Source: Roseofilum capinflatum BLCC-M114
GTDB taxonomy: Bacteria; Cyanobacteriota; Cyanobacteriia; Cyanobacteriales; Desertifilaceae
Length of the DNA stretch: 64,000 bases
Direction: 5' to 3'
NCBI RefSeq assembly: GCF_030068505.1
Contig: NZ_JAQOSO010000007.1
Coordinates: forward strand, 1-64,000
A model generated the notes under the pieces. It ran no database searches, was not told the DNA's origin, and saw nothing but the letters and a program-made list of their open reading frames with translations. Shown here one piece after another: positions 56,400 through 64,000 of the stretch (the first letter of the stretch is position 1; the number at the start of each line of letters is the position of its first letter). Both the position numbers and the translations under genes were made by a program.

Positions 56400-57221
56400 C
56401 TACTCTAACAAATAACTCATGTCGCCTATTGTAACCCCCAATGTCTTAGCTTGTTTTTGACATTCGCGAATTCTTCCTTCATGTTTTGCAATACTTTGTT
56501 CATGCTCTTTTGTATCTTTCCAATCTGCCATCCTCGATTTTGTCTGGTTATATTCCAAAGCAGGAATAAGTTGCTCGTACCTCTCTACTATTCTATTAAG
56601 TGAGTTTCTGGTTGTATTAATCAGCAAGCAAAATTGTTGACTACTCTCTTCAACTAACCTTCTTGCTTCAGGTTTCATTTTTTTTATCTCATCGTTGTGC
56701 GCTCTTCCGGGTTTTACATCATCAGATAATCCTAACCATGTGTTTTGTAGTACCCCGTCGCTTATAAACTTGTTTACTACTGCTGTAAATCGACTTTGCA
56801 TTAATTTCGCTCGTTTTAATCGTTGTCTAGGTCCCCAACTCACATCCATCCATTCTCCATCTTTTTGAATAATCCCTTCTTGGGTTTGCCGTTGTACTGT
56901 GGGATGCTGCTGGGCATCATTGGAGACAGGGGTATTGATCTGTTCGACAACATCACGGGCGACGGTGTTGGCTTGTTGCTCGTAGGAATCGCTGGGTTGT
57001 CCAATTTCTAATTTAGCTTGTAGGGTGGCTGAGGGTTGCAGTCGTTACAGAGGGCTTGGCTTGCCACTACCGCCAGGTTTCCACTCTGGAAGTTCCTTTT
57101 CCATGTTCCTCTGTGCCTTGGGTTGAATTACGGGGGGTGCGGAAAACTGAGGAGAGGCGTTTCCCGAGGTTTCTTTCCGACAAGACACATGGGTTTTGAT
57201 GTAGCGGCGGCGAGGAGACAT
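56400..57221 (-). pseudogene. Leader-bearing effector-like gene, broken by an ochre stop
   Basis: A 273-codon frame whose first 58 codons match the leader of the genes at 57566 and 61114 (MSPRRR...PVIQPK...KELPEWKPGGSGKPSPL). The next codon, CAA (Gln) in the other copies, is TAA (57045-57047). The frame then continues as RLQPSATLQAKLEIGQPSDS and QQHPTVQRQTQEG, and ends in a distinct C-terminal body: helical, with VEESSQQFCLLINTTRNSLN and KHEGRIRECQKQAKTLG. The last 149 codons, from an internal ATG at 56849, remain open. No domain recognised in the body. It is a third paralogue of the cargo family, probably dead or re-initiated. Confidence 0.8.
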
Positions 57222-57265
57222 GGGGAGGCAAAGGGGAGATAGGTTTATTTTCTTAGTATAGTATA

Positions 57266-57431
57266 GCAGGCCTAAATGAGTTATGTAACGATTGCCCCTC
57301 ATCCCCCTACCCCCTTCTCCCACAGGCGCTGTCCTGAGCGAAGCCGAAGGGAGAAGGGGGAAAGTCCCTCTCCCGTGGGAGAGGGATATAGGGAGAGGGC
57401 ATTTCCAATTGCACAATTCATTTAGACTAGC
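57266..57431. mobile_element. MITE-like insertion in the duplicated promoter
   Basis: A 166-bp insert with imperfect terminal inverted repeats (CCTAAATGAGTTATGTAA type at the left, TTGCACAATTCATTTAG at the right, 17 of 23 bases paired). It sits between TATA-rich sequences, inside a stretch that is uninterrupted at 63781-63830 upstream of the other leader gene. The interior carries the GGGAGAAGGGGG repeat found near 44.55 kb. TA-rich target sites are typical of IS630/mariner-type MITEs. Confidence 0.65.
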
Positions 57432-57460
57432 TATATATTAGGATCAGGAGGCCAAAAAGG

Positions 57461-57520
57461 ATGAAAATTGAACAGAGAAGCGATCGCCAATCTTTACATC
57501 AACAACCAAGAGTTTTAATC
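57461..57520 (+). pseudogene. Relic of the divergent partner gene start
   Basis: ATG 57461 begins MKIEQRSDRQ, closely matching MRIEQISDRP of the open frame at 63839. Its upstream AGGATCAGGAGGCC also matches the sequence upstream of 63839. Similarity then fades. It marks that the duplicated unit included the start of the divergent gene. Confidence 0.55.
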
Positions 57521-57565
57521 TTCAATAATATCGATTGTCTTCCTGTCCACCCTACCTGCCGAGTG

Positions 57566-59725
57566 CTATTCTATTTCACTTTCAGTTTCTGGTTGATGCC
57601 GAATAGCGTTTGCTCGATCCTTATTTTTACCTTCTAGTTTATGCCGAATAGCGTTTGCTCGATCCTTATTGTCACGAGATAGCTTGTCTTTTAATTCTGG
57701 AGTCGTTTTACCCACTAACTCCGCCGCCGTAATTTGACCCTCATATATCTTTTGTTCAGCCTTCTTAAGTTGCTGCAACCAATTGGAGTCTTTAACTTCG
57801 GTATGACCTCCCTTCACTTTTTCTTGCTGAACTTTGCCATCTTTATCTCTAACTTCTGTATAGCTGCCTTTCGTAAAGTCAACAATTCTTCCTCCGATTT
57901 TATCACCAATTATGGCCTCCTTACTCGTACCCGTGGGCGAAAATTCGGCACTGGTTCCTTTGGCATCATGATATTGACCATAGACATCCGTGCGACCCAT
58001 TCTTGATGTTTCGGCTCCAATTAATAAGCCACCGGGTTTGTCGAGAGTTGGAGGTTCATAGAAAATGTACATATGGCCATGACTACCATCGGGTAACGTG
58101 ACCTCACCCGCTAAATCTTCTCGACCTAAGCCACCCAAAGGTATATCCATGCCATAATGCTCTTCTGATTGACCTTTACTGTTATTACCCCCTGATTTTA
58201 GTTCTTTGAATGTTTCGGTTGTACCAATGTCAATATCATGGGTAGAAAAGTTTCGAGTATCCACTTGAGCTTTTCCATAGTCAGTATTGGCGACATTTTT
58301 ACTGCTCACTTGATTGGGTTTCTTCGATCCTTTAGAATCCTTTTCTCCTGATGTATTTCCTAAGAGCCAATTAATGAACTCATTCCGGTCTTGTCCTTTA
58401 GATATAGCAGGCAATTTAACCATCACTCGCCCGCCATGAGACAGGGCTACTGCTACCGTTTCTGGCCAATCATTTTTGAATATCTTCTCAGCCTCCTTAT
58501 CGCGATACTTGAGTCCACTATGGAGAACAATAAAAATTCGCCGCAGAATATTTTGAGCCGATTCAGTTTGTTCCCGCAATTGTCTAGCTCTTTCTGTGCC
58601 CAACTGAGATAGGGCATTCTCTGGAATTGGAGCTAGGGTTTGCTCCCACATTTGCGTATCTTTTTCATAGATATGCTGTTTCACATTAGGATCTGTTTTT
58701 GCTTTTTCCGCTTCATAACGTAAATAGCCAAGGGTTTGTCGGTATTCAGGATTGCTTATTCCTAAGTCCCTCTGATAAGTGGCAATTTGGAGTCGATGGA
58801 TACGGGTGAATACATGATTTCCAGTTGCTAATGGCAAGTTTTCTAGGCCTCGATGTTTTTCAGTCCGATGCCAATCGAGGGTTGTTTTCTTTTCTTTGGC
58901 AACTTTGTCCAACTTATCGTTGGTCAAAAAGCCTTTCTGGAGTAAAAAACTTTTGCCTTGTTCATCTTGACTCAATGTGGATATGGCCAAAAGTTCTTCA
59001 GCACTTAGAAAACCTTTATCTTTATCTCTCTTCTCAGCGTTCTTGACTAATTGATCTATGATATTCGTCTGATCTGGATATTTTTTTCTGGCTGGATGTT
59101 TAGTTCGGGTTACATATTTTTTTAACCTTCTCCATCGTTTGCTAAACCAGTTCAATGATTTATCCCTATAAATGTTTAAGTGTGTGGAGCGAATATATTG
59201 ATCAGAATCTACGACCTTGAACCAGATATTTCCAGCACGGTCTTTCTTATGATCCATGGAATTATCACTAATTTTAACTTTCTGCCCATGCTCGTACTTC
59301 GTGCCTTTATTCTTTAGGGTGCTATCTCTAAGATGAGTTTTATTTTTAACTGTATATTCTGTAGGCTCAAGTTGTATGGTAGGGGCAGTTTTTCCTTGTC
59401 CTGTTAATTGAGTATCTAGCGTTTGAGCCGTGGGAGTGTGGAGCGCTTGTACGACATTATGGGCAACTTGGTCTGCTTGTTGCTCGTAGCGATCGCTGGG
59501 TTGTCCGATTTCTAATTTGGCTTGTAGGGTGGCTGAGGGTTGCAGTCGTTGCAGAGGGCTGGGCTTGCCACTACCGCCAGGTTTCCACTCTGGAAGTTCC
59601 TTTTCCATTTTCCTCTGTGCCTTGGGTTGAATTACGGGAGGGGCAGCAAACTGAGGAGAACTGCTTTCTGGGTTTTCTTTCCGACGGGAAATGCGGGTTT
59701 TGGTTTGGCGGCGGCGAGGAGACAT
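57566..59725 (-). CDS. Leader-bearing effector-like protein with SH3b domain
   Basis: A 719-residue protein. The shared leader is at residues 1-95 (MSPRRRQTKTRISRRKENPE, PVIQPKAQRKMEKELPEWKP, ATLQAKLEIGQPSDRYEQQA). An SH3b-like domain (about 122-184) and a helical middle region follow. A C-terminal globular part (about 440-650) contains HYGMDIPLGGLGRED and DGSHGHMYIFYEPP. The tail is a tandem duplication (NKDRANAIRH twice). It has no DUF4157 domain of its own and no TM segment or signal peptide. I read it as cargo or toxin of a contractile injection system; activity unknown. The YbjN-domain gene precedes it on the same strand. Confidence 0.75.
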   Translation of the reverse strand: MSPRRRQTKTRISRRKENPESSSPQFAAPPVIQPKAQRKMEKELPEWKPGGSGKPSPLQRLQPSATLQAKLEIGQPSDRYEQQADQVAHNVVQALHTPTAQTLDTQLTGQGKTAPTIQLEPTEYTVKNKTHLRDSTLKNKGTKYEHGQKVKISDNSMDHKKDRAGNIWFKVVDSDQYIRSTHLNIYRDKSLNWFSKRWRRLKKYVTRTKHPARKKYPDQTNIIDQLVKNAEKRDKDKGFLSAEELLAISTLSQDEQGKSFLLQKGFLTNDKLDKVAKEKKTTLDWHRTEKHRGLENLPLATGNHVFTRIHRLQIATYQRDLGISNPEYRQTLGYLRYEAEKAKTDPNVKQHIYEKDTQMWEQTLAPIPENALSQLGTERARQLREQTESAQNILRRIFIVLHSGLKYRDKEAEKIFKNDWPETVAVALSHGGRVMVKLPAISKGQDRNEFINWLLGNTSGEKDSKGSKKPNQVSSKNVANTDYGKAQVDTRNFSTHDIDIGTTETFKELKSGGNNSKGQSEEHYGMDIPLGGLGREDLAGEVTLPDGSHGHMYIFYEPPTLDKPGGLLIGAETSRMGRTDVYGQYHDAKGTSAEFSPTGTSKEAIIGDKIGGRIVDFTKGSYTEVRDKDGKVQQEKVKGGHTEVKDSNWLQQLKKAEQKIYEGQITAAELVGKTTPELKDKLSRDNKDRANAIRHKLEGKNKDRANAIRHQPETESEIE
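57596..57670. repeat. 45-bp tandem duplication at the 3' end of the effector-like gene
   Basis: Two identical 30-bp blocks (57596-57625 and 57641-57670) spaced by 45 bp give a repeated 15-residue unit NKDRANAIRH plus a divergent linker. Confidence 0.85.
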
Positions 59726-59873
59726 GGGGAGGATGAGGATAAAGGGTCTAGACTCTAGTATAAGGGTTAGTTTAGCCAGACTCCAAGTGCGGTTAACATC
59801 CTCGAAGGAGAAATTTCCGTTGTCATTACCTCAACTGAGTCTATGAGGGCGGCGATCGCGCTACAATATGGCG

Positions 59874-61073
59874 CTACAATAACATCAATGCTTCTTCTAG
59901 AGACAACTTTTTCTCAAGCATCGTCATAATAATTGGTAAGTAGCGATCCATTGTCATCACATTCGTATAAACCACATTCTTGATTAACGGGCTATAATTA
60001 TTACAATTCTCCACATCAATCGAAGTCTTAAACCGAAGGATACGCTCCTCAAAATTCAAATCGAAGTTGCCAATCGTTAAATGATAATTGATATTCATCA
60101 ATAATTTACACAGCTTCGATTCTTGCGCTTTCGGAAACTTGAGGGCAATCATTGAATAAAAAATAAGTTGTTCTAAATCTTCTTTCACTTCCGCTAAACA
60201 TACCCATTTGCCATATTCCCCTTGAAAGAGCAGTTTTAAGGCCGGTTGCTCTGGAATTTTCTCTACCATCCAATCTTCCGACTCAAAGAAAGCTAATGCA
60301 TTTTCTAAAATAGAAGACTTTTTGACCCCTTCAAAGTTGAAATCGTCTAAATCTTCTTCTCCATTGTCTGATGCCGAAAAACCAGCTAAAATTGCTTCTT
60401 CTAATTCAGATTGCAGATTATCCCGCAATAGATTAGCAAATGCTTCGGCAATAGGTTCGCTTGCTCTGGAATCTTTTGCCATCAGAGCAGGAACTTGTTC
60501 TACCAGAGTAGCCATTAACTGATGGGAATTGGCATCAGAAAGGGTAGAGGGGATGCTATCTTGGAGAAAACGAGTCACCGTTTCCAGAGCGAAATGTTCT
60601 AGAAGCTCCTCATTTTCCACATCTAATTGAGACCAATCTAAATAATCCCACAACGTGCGATAACCCACCACCCCACTTTCCTGTTGCTGTTGCACCGATA
60701 AAGTTATCCAACTTTCCGTTTGCACCAGTCGGGCATTTTTCTGATGTTCCCCCAATTCCTGAAGGTAAGCAAGGGCAGTTTCTGCATGAGCTGCTTCTTG
60801 CAAGCGCAGAAGATATTCTGGGTTAAGAGTAACAGTGATTTGAATGGGAAGATGGGGTTGAAAATTGCAGCCTTTTTGGGTGTTCGTCAGTTCTGGTAAC
60901 AGTTGAAAAAGGTTATTTTTTTCTATAATCCGATAAGTTTCTAGATTAACTTCAAATGTGAGATCGCATTTTTCTAACAACAGATGCGGTTGCCACCACT
61001 CCAAGTTGATCGCTTCGAGAGAGATAGGTGATGTTTTGGGGCTATGAAAAGTGGGTTGATAATCAGCTCCCAT
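59874..61073 (-). CDS. YbjN-domain protein (putative effector chaperone)
   Basis: A 399-residue protein with no signal peptide. The N-terminal half is unfamiliar (beta-rich, VNLETYRIIEKNNLFQL, then helical). The C-terminal 135 residues match the YbjN fold: FFESEDWMVEKIPEQPALKL, GKWVCLAEVKEDLEQLIFYS and LLMNINYHLTIGNFDL. YbjN resembles type III secretion chaperones in structure. It lies 40 bp downstream of the DUF4157 gene and 148 bp upstream of the next leader gene, all on the same strand. That context suggests a chaperone for cargo folding or loading. Function is inference. Confidence 0.75.
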   Translation of the reverse strand: MGADYQPTFHSPKTSPISLEAINLEWWQPHLLLEKCDLTFEVNLETYRIIEKNNLFQLLPELTNTQKGCNFQPHLPIQITVTLNPEYLLRLQEAAHAETALAYLQELGEHQKNARLVQTESWITLSVQQQQESGVVGYRTLWDYLDWSQLDVENEELLEHFALETVTRFLQDSIPSTLSDANSHQLMATLVEQVPALMAKDSRASEPIAEAFANLLRDNLQSELEEAILAGFSASDNGEEDLDDFNFEGVKKSSILENALAFFESEDWMVEKIPEQPALKLLFQGEYGKWVCLAEVKEDLEQLIFYSMIALKFPKAQESKLCKLLMNINYHLTIGNFDLNFEERILRFKTSIDVENCNNYSPLIKNVVYTNVMTMDRYLPIIMTMLEKKLSLEEALMLL

Positions 61074-61113
61074 CTCAATTTTGATAACTCATATAAAATT
61101 TATCTCAATATTT

Positions 61114-63759
61114 TTACTTGAGTGAAGAGATGATGTCTTTAATTTGACTGGAGCTGGAATCTCCCTGTTGATTCAAATCGTTATAAAAGCCTTCCTTTAT
61201 AGCCTCAGCCTTATCTTTTATACCTAACTCTTCCTCAATATAATCCAATAGCGACTGTTCTGGAATCGTACCTTCTGTAGATTTAAAAAATTCTCCTATC
61301 CATGTAATAATTTTCTTTTTCACTCTTGTTTTTATATCTCCTTGTGGACTTTTTCCTAACATCTTAATTAATTTTACCACTTTTTGTCCAGTTATATCCA
61401 TTGTCTTAGATTTAGATTTTTTGGATTTTCCAAATAAGTCTATCAACAATTTTTCTGCATTCGGTTTTCCCTTAATATCACTAACCAACAAATATAAGTT
61501 TTCAGCATTGATAAAACGGTTTTTTCCTTTAGTGCCACGCACAGCTTTATATATTCCTTTGAGAGCACCATAAAGTTTGTGAGCATACATTGCAGCACTG
61601 CTGGCAAGATTGATAGTTTCAGAGAATATCGCCAATAAGCCACCTGTAATCAATGTTAAAGTTCTAGCGATAAATTTAGTAATATTTTCAACTGCCATAG
61701 ATAAACAGTAACTGGCTAACCTAGAAACTTTATTATACCCATATGCAGCTAAAGTAGCTAATTCAGGATCTTTTACAGCTCCGGCAAATTTTGCTAACCT
61801 TTTCTTCGCTTGTTTACGCATTTTAATGTATCCTAAGCCAGCGAAGAGATTGGAAATATTAAAAAGATCAAGCACTTCATTAATCGTTCCCATATAGCTA
61901 GAAATATTTTGATATATCGCTTCTCCAGACTGAAAATTCTGTTCTATTTTTTCAGGTGAAATATCCTTTGGATTTTTAGCATATGCTTCCAAATTTTCCA
62001 TTTCTTTATTAATTTCTTTATTAATTTCAGTATAAGTTCCATCAACCTTTTTTTCTATCTCTTCTTTCTTTGTGTCTTTTTCTTTTTTAACATCTGTATT
62101 CTTCTGTTTCGCAAATTCATCATCTTCTTCCTTAATTGCTAATGCCCCTTTAGCTCCTTGCATTGCTAGAGAGAATTTTCCCTTGTTGAATTCTTTTTGA
62201 TACTCTGGAGGGGCATAATATTGTAGCATATCTTTTCCATGTTCCTCTGCATCACTTTTTGCTTGTAGAATAGTGTCCAACAAACGATGCATTACATCTT
62301 TCTTTGCACTTTTAGCAAGAATATTAATTTCATCACTACTCAACTCTAGACGTTTACCTTTTTGTTTTGTTTCTTCATTTTTGTTTTGTTCTTCATTTTT
62401 GTTTTGTTCTTCATTTTTGTTTTGTTCTTCATTTTTGTTTTGTTCTTCATTTTTGTTTTGATTGAATTCTTGTTGACTTTTTGTTGTGTTCTCACCTAGA
62501 GAGTATTTATCTTTTACTGAATTAATTTTTTGGTTATCATAAAGCCCTTGTGTATTTGTTGTTAACCATTCCTGAGTGTAAGTATTAATACTTTTTAATA
62601 TTGTGTAGGCATCATCAAAAGATCCAGCCTTATTTTTTTGATGAAATTCAGCTAGTTTTTCATTAATATGTACTCTTGGTCCTCCAAAAAATGTCGCTGG
62701 TGAACCTCCCATAGATCTATCCAGTTGTGTAACTGTTGGAATGTACATATTAGGGTTCACTTCTATAAATGCCTCAGTAATACCATCATCTCCTTTGTTA
62801 ACCTGAATTGGCGTTGGTTTTATGTGAGGGCCTTGTGACTGACTTTGACTGTTCCCCATAGTTTCTTCCTCAAGATTATCTATATCACCAACGGCTTGTT
62901 CTAGTTGCGATATTTTAGAGTGAGGCCCTTTAGGGCCTTCATTTTGGCTACTATTATCTGTTGTAACAGGGTTGGGTTCTATAATTAACTCCCCTGCATC
63001 TACCTCACCACTCATACAAAGCTTAATCATCCAATCTGTCAACCAGCTTCCTTGTATTGCATTTCCGATCTGTCCTTGCTGCTGTACGACGTGGGTTAGT
63101 TCGTGGGCAATCAACTCTTGTCCGCCCCTATTTTGGGGTTGATATTCCCCTTGTTTGAAAAAGATATTTTGTCCAGTGGTAAAGGCTTTGGCTTGGATGG
63201 ACTCGCTCAACTGATTGGCTTGAGCATCGGTGTGTATTTTCACTCCCGAAAAATCGACTCCCATGGCTTTTCCCATTGACCGTTGTAAACTCGGCTCTAG
63301 GAATTTGCCGCCGCTTTTGGCACGGTTAATGGAGGATTCTAATTGAGTTGGAGCTTTTCCTCCGCCTAGGGTAGACTGCTGTCCTGTGGGTTTTAAGCGT
63401 AAGAGGAGGTTGGATTCTTGGGTTTTTCGTTGTACTGTGGGATGCTGCTGGGCATCATTGGAGACAGGGCTGTTGATCTGTTCGACAACATCACGGGCGA
63501 CGGTGTTGGCTTGTTGCTCGTAGCGATCGCTGGGTTGTCCAATTTCTAATTTGGCTTGTAGGGTGGCTGAGGGTTGCAGTCGTTGCAGAGGGCTTGGCTT
63601 GCCACTACCGCCAGGTTTCCACTCTGGAAGCTCCTGATCGGTTTTCCTCTGTATCTTGGGCTGAATTACAGGAGGGGCAGCAAACTGAGGAGAACTGCTT
63701 TCTGGGTTTTCTTTCCGACGGGAAATGCGGGTTTTGGTTTGGCGGCGGCGAGGAGACAT
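61114..63759 (-). CDS. DUF4157 (eCIS_core) protein with shared leader
   Basis: An 881-residue protein. Leader at 1-95 is nearly identical to the other two copies. The DUF4157/eCIS_core domain is at about 150-235, with the metallopeptidase motif IAHELTHVVQQQ (219-223 HELTH) and GVDFSGVKIHTDAQANQLSE. Then an acidic linker, a QNKNEE repeat tract (434-463), a highly charged region and a helical C-terminal part with a hydrophobic stretch (about 694-736) that could insert in membranes. DUF4157 proteins are widely linked to extracellular contractile injection systems. No eCIS structural gene is in this window. The gene is divergent from a partial ORF at the window edge. Confidence 0.88.
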   Translation of the reverse strand: MSPRRRQTKTRISRRKENPESSSPQFAAPPVIQPKIQRKTDQELPEWKPGGSGKPSPLQRLQPSATLQAKLEIGQPSDRYEQQANTVARDVVEQINSPVSNDAQQHPTVQRKTQESNLLLRLKPTGQQSTLGGGKAPTQLESSINRAKSGGKFLEPSLQRSMGKAMGVDFSGVKIHTDAQANQLSESIQAKAFTTGQNIFFKQGEYQPQNRGGQELIAHELTHVVQQQGQIGNAIQGSWLTDWMIKLCMSGEVDAGELIIEPNPVTTDNSSQNEGPKGPHSKISQLEQAVGDIDNLEEETMGNSQSQSQGPHIKPTPIQVNKGDDGITEAFIEVNPNMYIPTVTQLDRSMGGSPATFFGGPRVHINEKLAEFHQKNKAGSFDDAYTILKSINTYTQEWLTTNTQGLYDNQKINSVKDKYSLGENTTKSQQEFNQNKNEEQNKNEEQNKNEEQNKNEEQNKNEETKQKGKRLELSSDEINILAKSAKKDVMHRLLDTILQAKSDAEEHGKDMLQYYAPPEYQKEFNKGKFSLAMQGAKGALAIKEEDDEFAKQKNTDVKKEKDTKKEEIEKKVDGTYTEINKEINKEMENLEAYAKNPKDISPEKIEQNFQSGEAIYQNISSYMGTINEVLDLFNISNLFAGLGYIKMRKQAKKRLAKFAGAVKDPELATLAAYGYNKVSRLASYCLSMAVENITKFIARTLTLITGGLLAIFSETINLASSAAMYAHKLYGALKGIYKAVRGTKGKNRFINAENLYLLVSDIKGKPNAEKLLIDLFGKSKKSKSKTMDITGQKVVKLIKMLGKSPQGDIKTRVKKKIITWIGEFFKSTEGTIPEQSLLDYIEEELGIKDKAEAIKEGFYNDLNQQGDSSSSQIKDIISSLK
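62371..62460. repeat. 18-bp tandem repeat, five exact copies (QNKNEE)
   Basis: Five exact copies of an 18-bp unit within the DUF4157 gene encode QNKNEE five times. The unit is a multiple of three, so copy-number change would lengthen the linker without a frameshift. Confidence 0.9.
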
Positions 63760-63780
63760 GGGGAGGCAAAGGGGAGAGAG

Positions 63781-63830
63781 ATTTATTTTCTTAGTATAGT
63801 ATATTAGGATCGGGAGGCCAAAAAACTAAC
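63781..63830. promoter_or_regulatory. Shared bidirectional promoter region of the leader genes
   Basis: The stretch with TTTATTTTCTTAGTATAGTATA and then AGGATCGGGAGGCC lies between the DUF4157 gene and the divergent ORF at 63839. The same two pieces occur upstream of the broken leader gene (57244-57265 and 57436-57460), split by a MITE-like insert. Conserved upstream DNA suggests co-regulation; start sites are not mapped. Confidence 0.45.
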
Positions 63831-63838
63831 TTGAGGCA

Positions 63839-64000
63839 ATGAGAATTGAACAGATAAGCGATCGCCCCATTCCAGCCGATCGCCAAGCTACCATAGATGA
63901 ATTAATTGAAGCAATTAGCATCATTGGCTCCTTGCTGGATCTCCACATTGCTCGCAACACAGAGGAAGAGGTAACTGATATATCCGACAGCCTCCAGGAG
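63839..64000 (+). CDS. Partial helical protein, runs off the window
   Basis: The first 54 codons of a gene starting at ATG 63839, with MRIEQISDRPIPADRQATID at the start and a helical DELIEAISIIGSLLDLHIAR segment. The upstream GAGG may serve as RBS. It is divergent from the DUF4157 gene; a relic of its start occurs at 57461. The family cannot be named from this fragment. The 3' end is outside the window. Confidence 0.6.
   Translation, partial: MRIEQISDRPIPADRQATIDELIEAISIIGSLLDLHIARNTEEEVTDISDSLQE

Noticed and set aside
62371-62460. Possible CRISPR array
   Set aside because: Repeats are 18 bp, head to tail, without spacers, and lie inside a coding frame.
62273-62461. A plus-strand frame with repeated Phe/Cys/Ser
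   Set aside because: It is the antisense of the QNKNEE repeat tract in the DUF4157 gene.
56400-64000. A complete contractile injection system
   Set aside because: No sheath, tube, baseplate, spike or AAA+ ATPase gene is in the window. Only cargo-type genes are supported.

Overview
The window reads as chromosomal DNA of a filamentous-type cyanobacterium. It carries photosystem II genes (psbV, psbV2, psbD, a Psb32-like TPM protein), two SLH-OprB porins typical of cyanobacterial outer membranes, UPF0367 and LabA-like NYN proteins, very frequent GCGATCGC (HIP1) octamers, and heptanucleotide tandem repeats between genes. No rRNA, CRISPR array, phage or plasmid replication gene was seen. One tRNA (Asn, GTT) is present.

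Layout. 0-28 kb is mostly housekeeping and photosynthesis: MFS transporter, Nudix hydrolase, O-methyltransferase, hybrid histidine kinase, membrane Zn protease, a degenerate receiver, rsmH, psbV2-psbV, folate cyclo-ligase, asnS, mutS, two tandem porins, pterin dehydratase, a strongly structured intergenic region, a solitary psbD, ECF-type ATPase, L,D-transpeptidase, Uma2 nuclease, NYN protein, tRNA-Asn, class V aminotransferase-like protein, UspA and Psb32. 28-44 kb is a surface-glycan or glycoconjugate locus. It holds four glycosyltransferase-type genes or more, three sulfotransferases, an MBOAT/AlgJ-like O-acyltransferase pair, a monomodular A-PCP-TE synthetase whose adenylation domain lacks the usual amino-acid-anchoring Asp, a UDP-glucuronate-epimerase-like enzyme and a methyltransferase. 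44-55 kb returns to core genes (LptC-like, LabA-like, metG, alpha/beta hydrolase, histidine kinase, lepA, Uma2), after a short scar zone with an lptC 3'-end copy and a kinase fragment.

55-64 kb is accessory. It starts with MITE-like repeats, an RGS-like gene remnant, and a REP-associated tyrosine transposase (RAYT) gene interrupted by an amber codon and flanked by two REP-like palindromes. Next come three paralogous genes that share one N-terminal leader of about 90 residues (beginning MSPRRR) joined to unrelated C-terminal bodies. One contains a DUF4157/eCIS_core domain with a HELTH motif, one an SH3b-like domain plus unknown C-terminal domains, and one is broken by an ochre codon. A YbjN-domain protein, whose fold resembles type III secretion chaperones, sits between the two intact ones. 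I read this as a cargo (effector) island for an extracellular contractile injection system encoded elsewhere. No sheath, tube, baseplate or AAA gene lies in this window, so this remains inference. It and the sulfated/acylated glycan locus with its non-canonical A-PCP-TE protein are the best candidates for an undescribed system.
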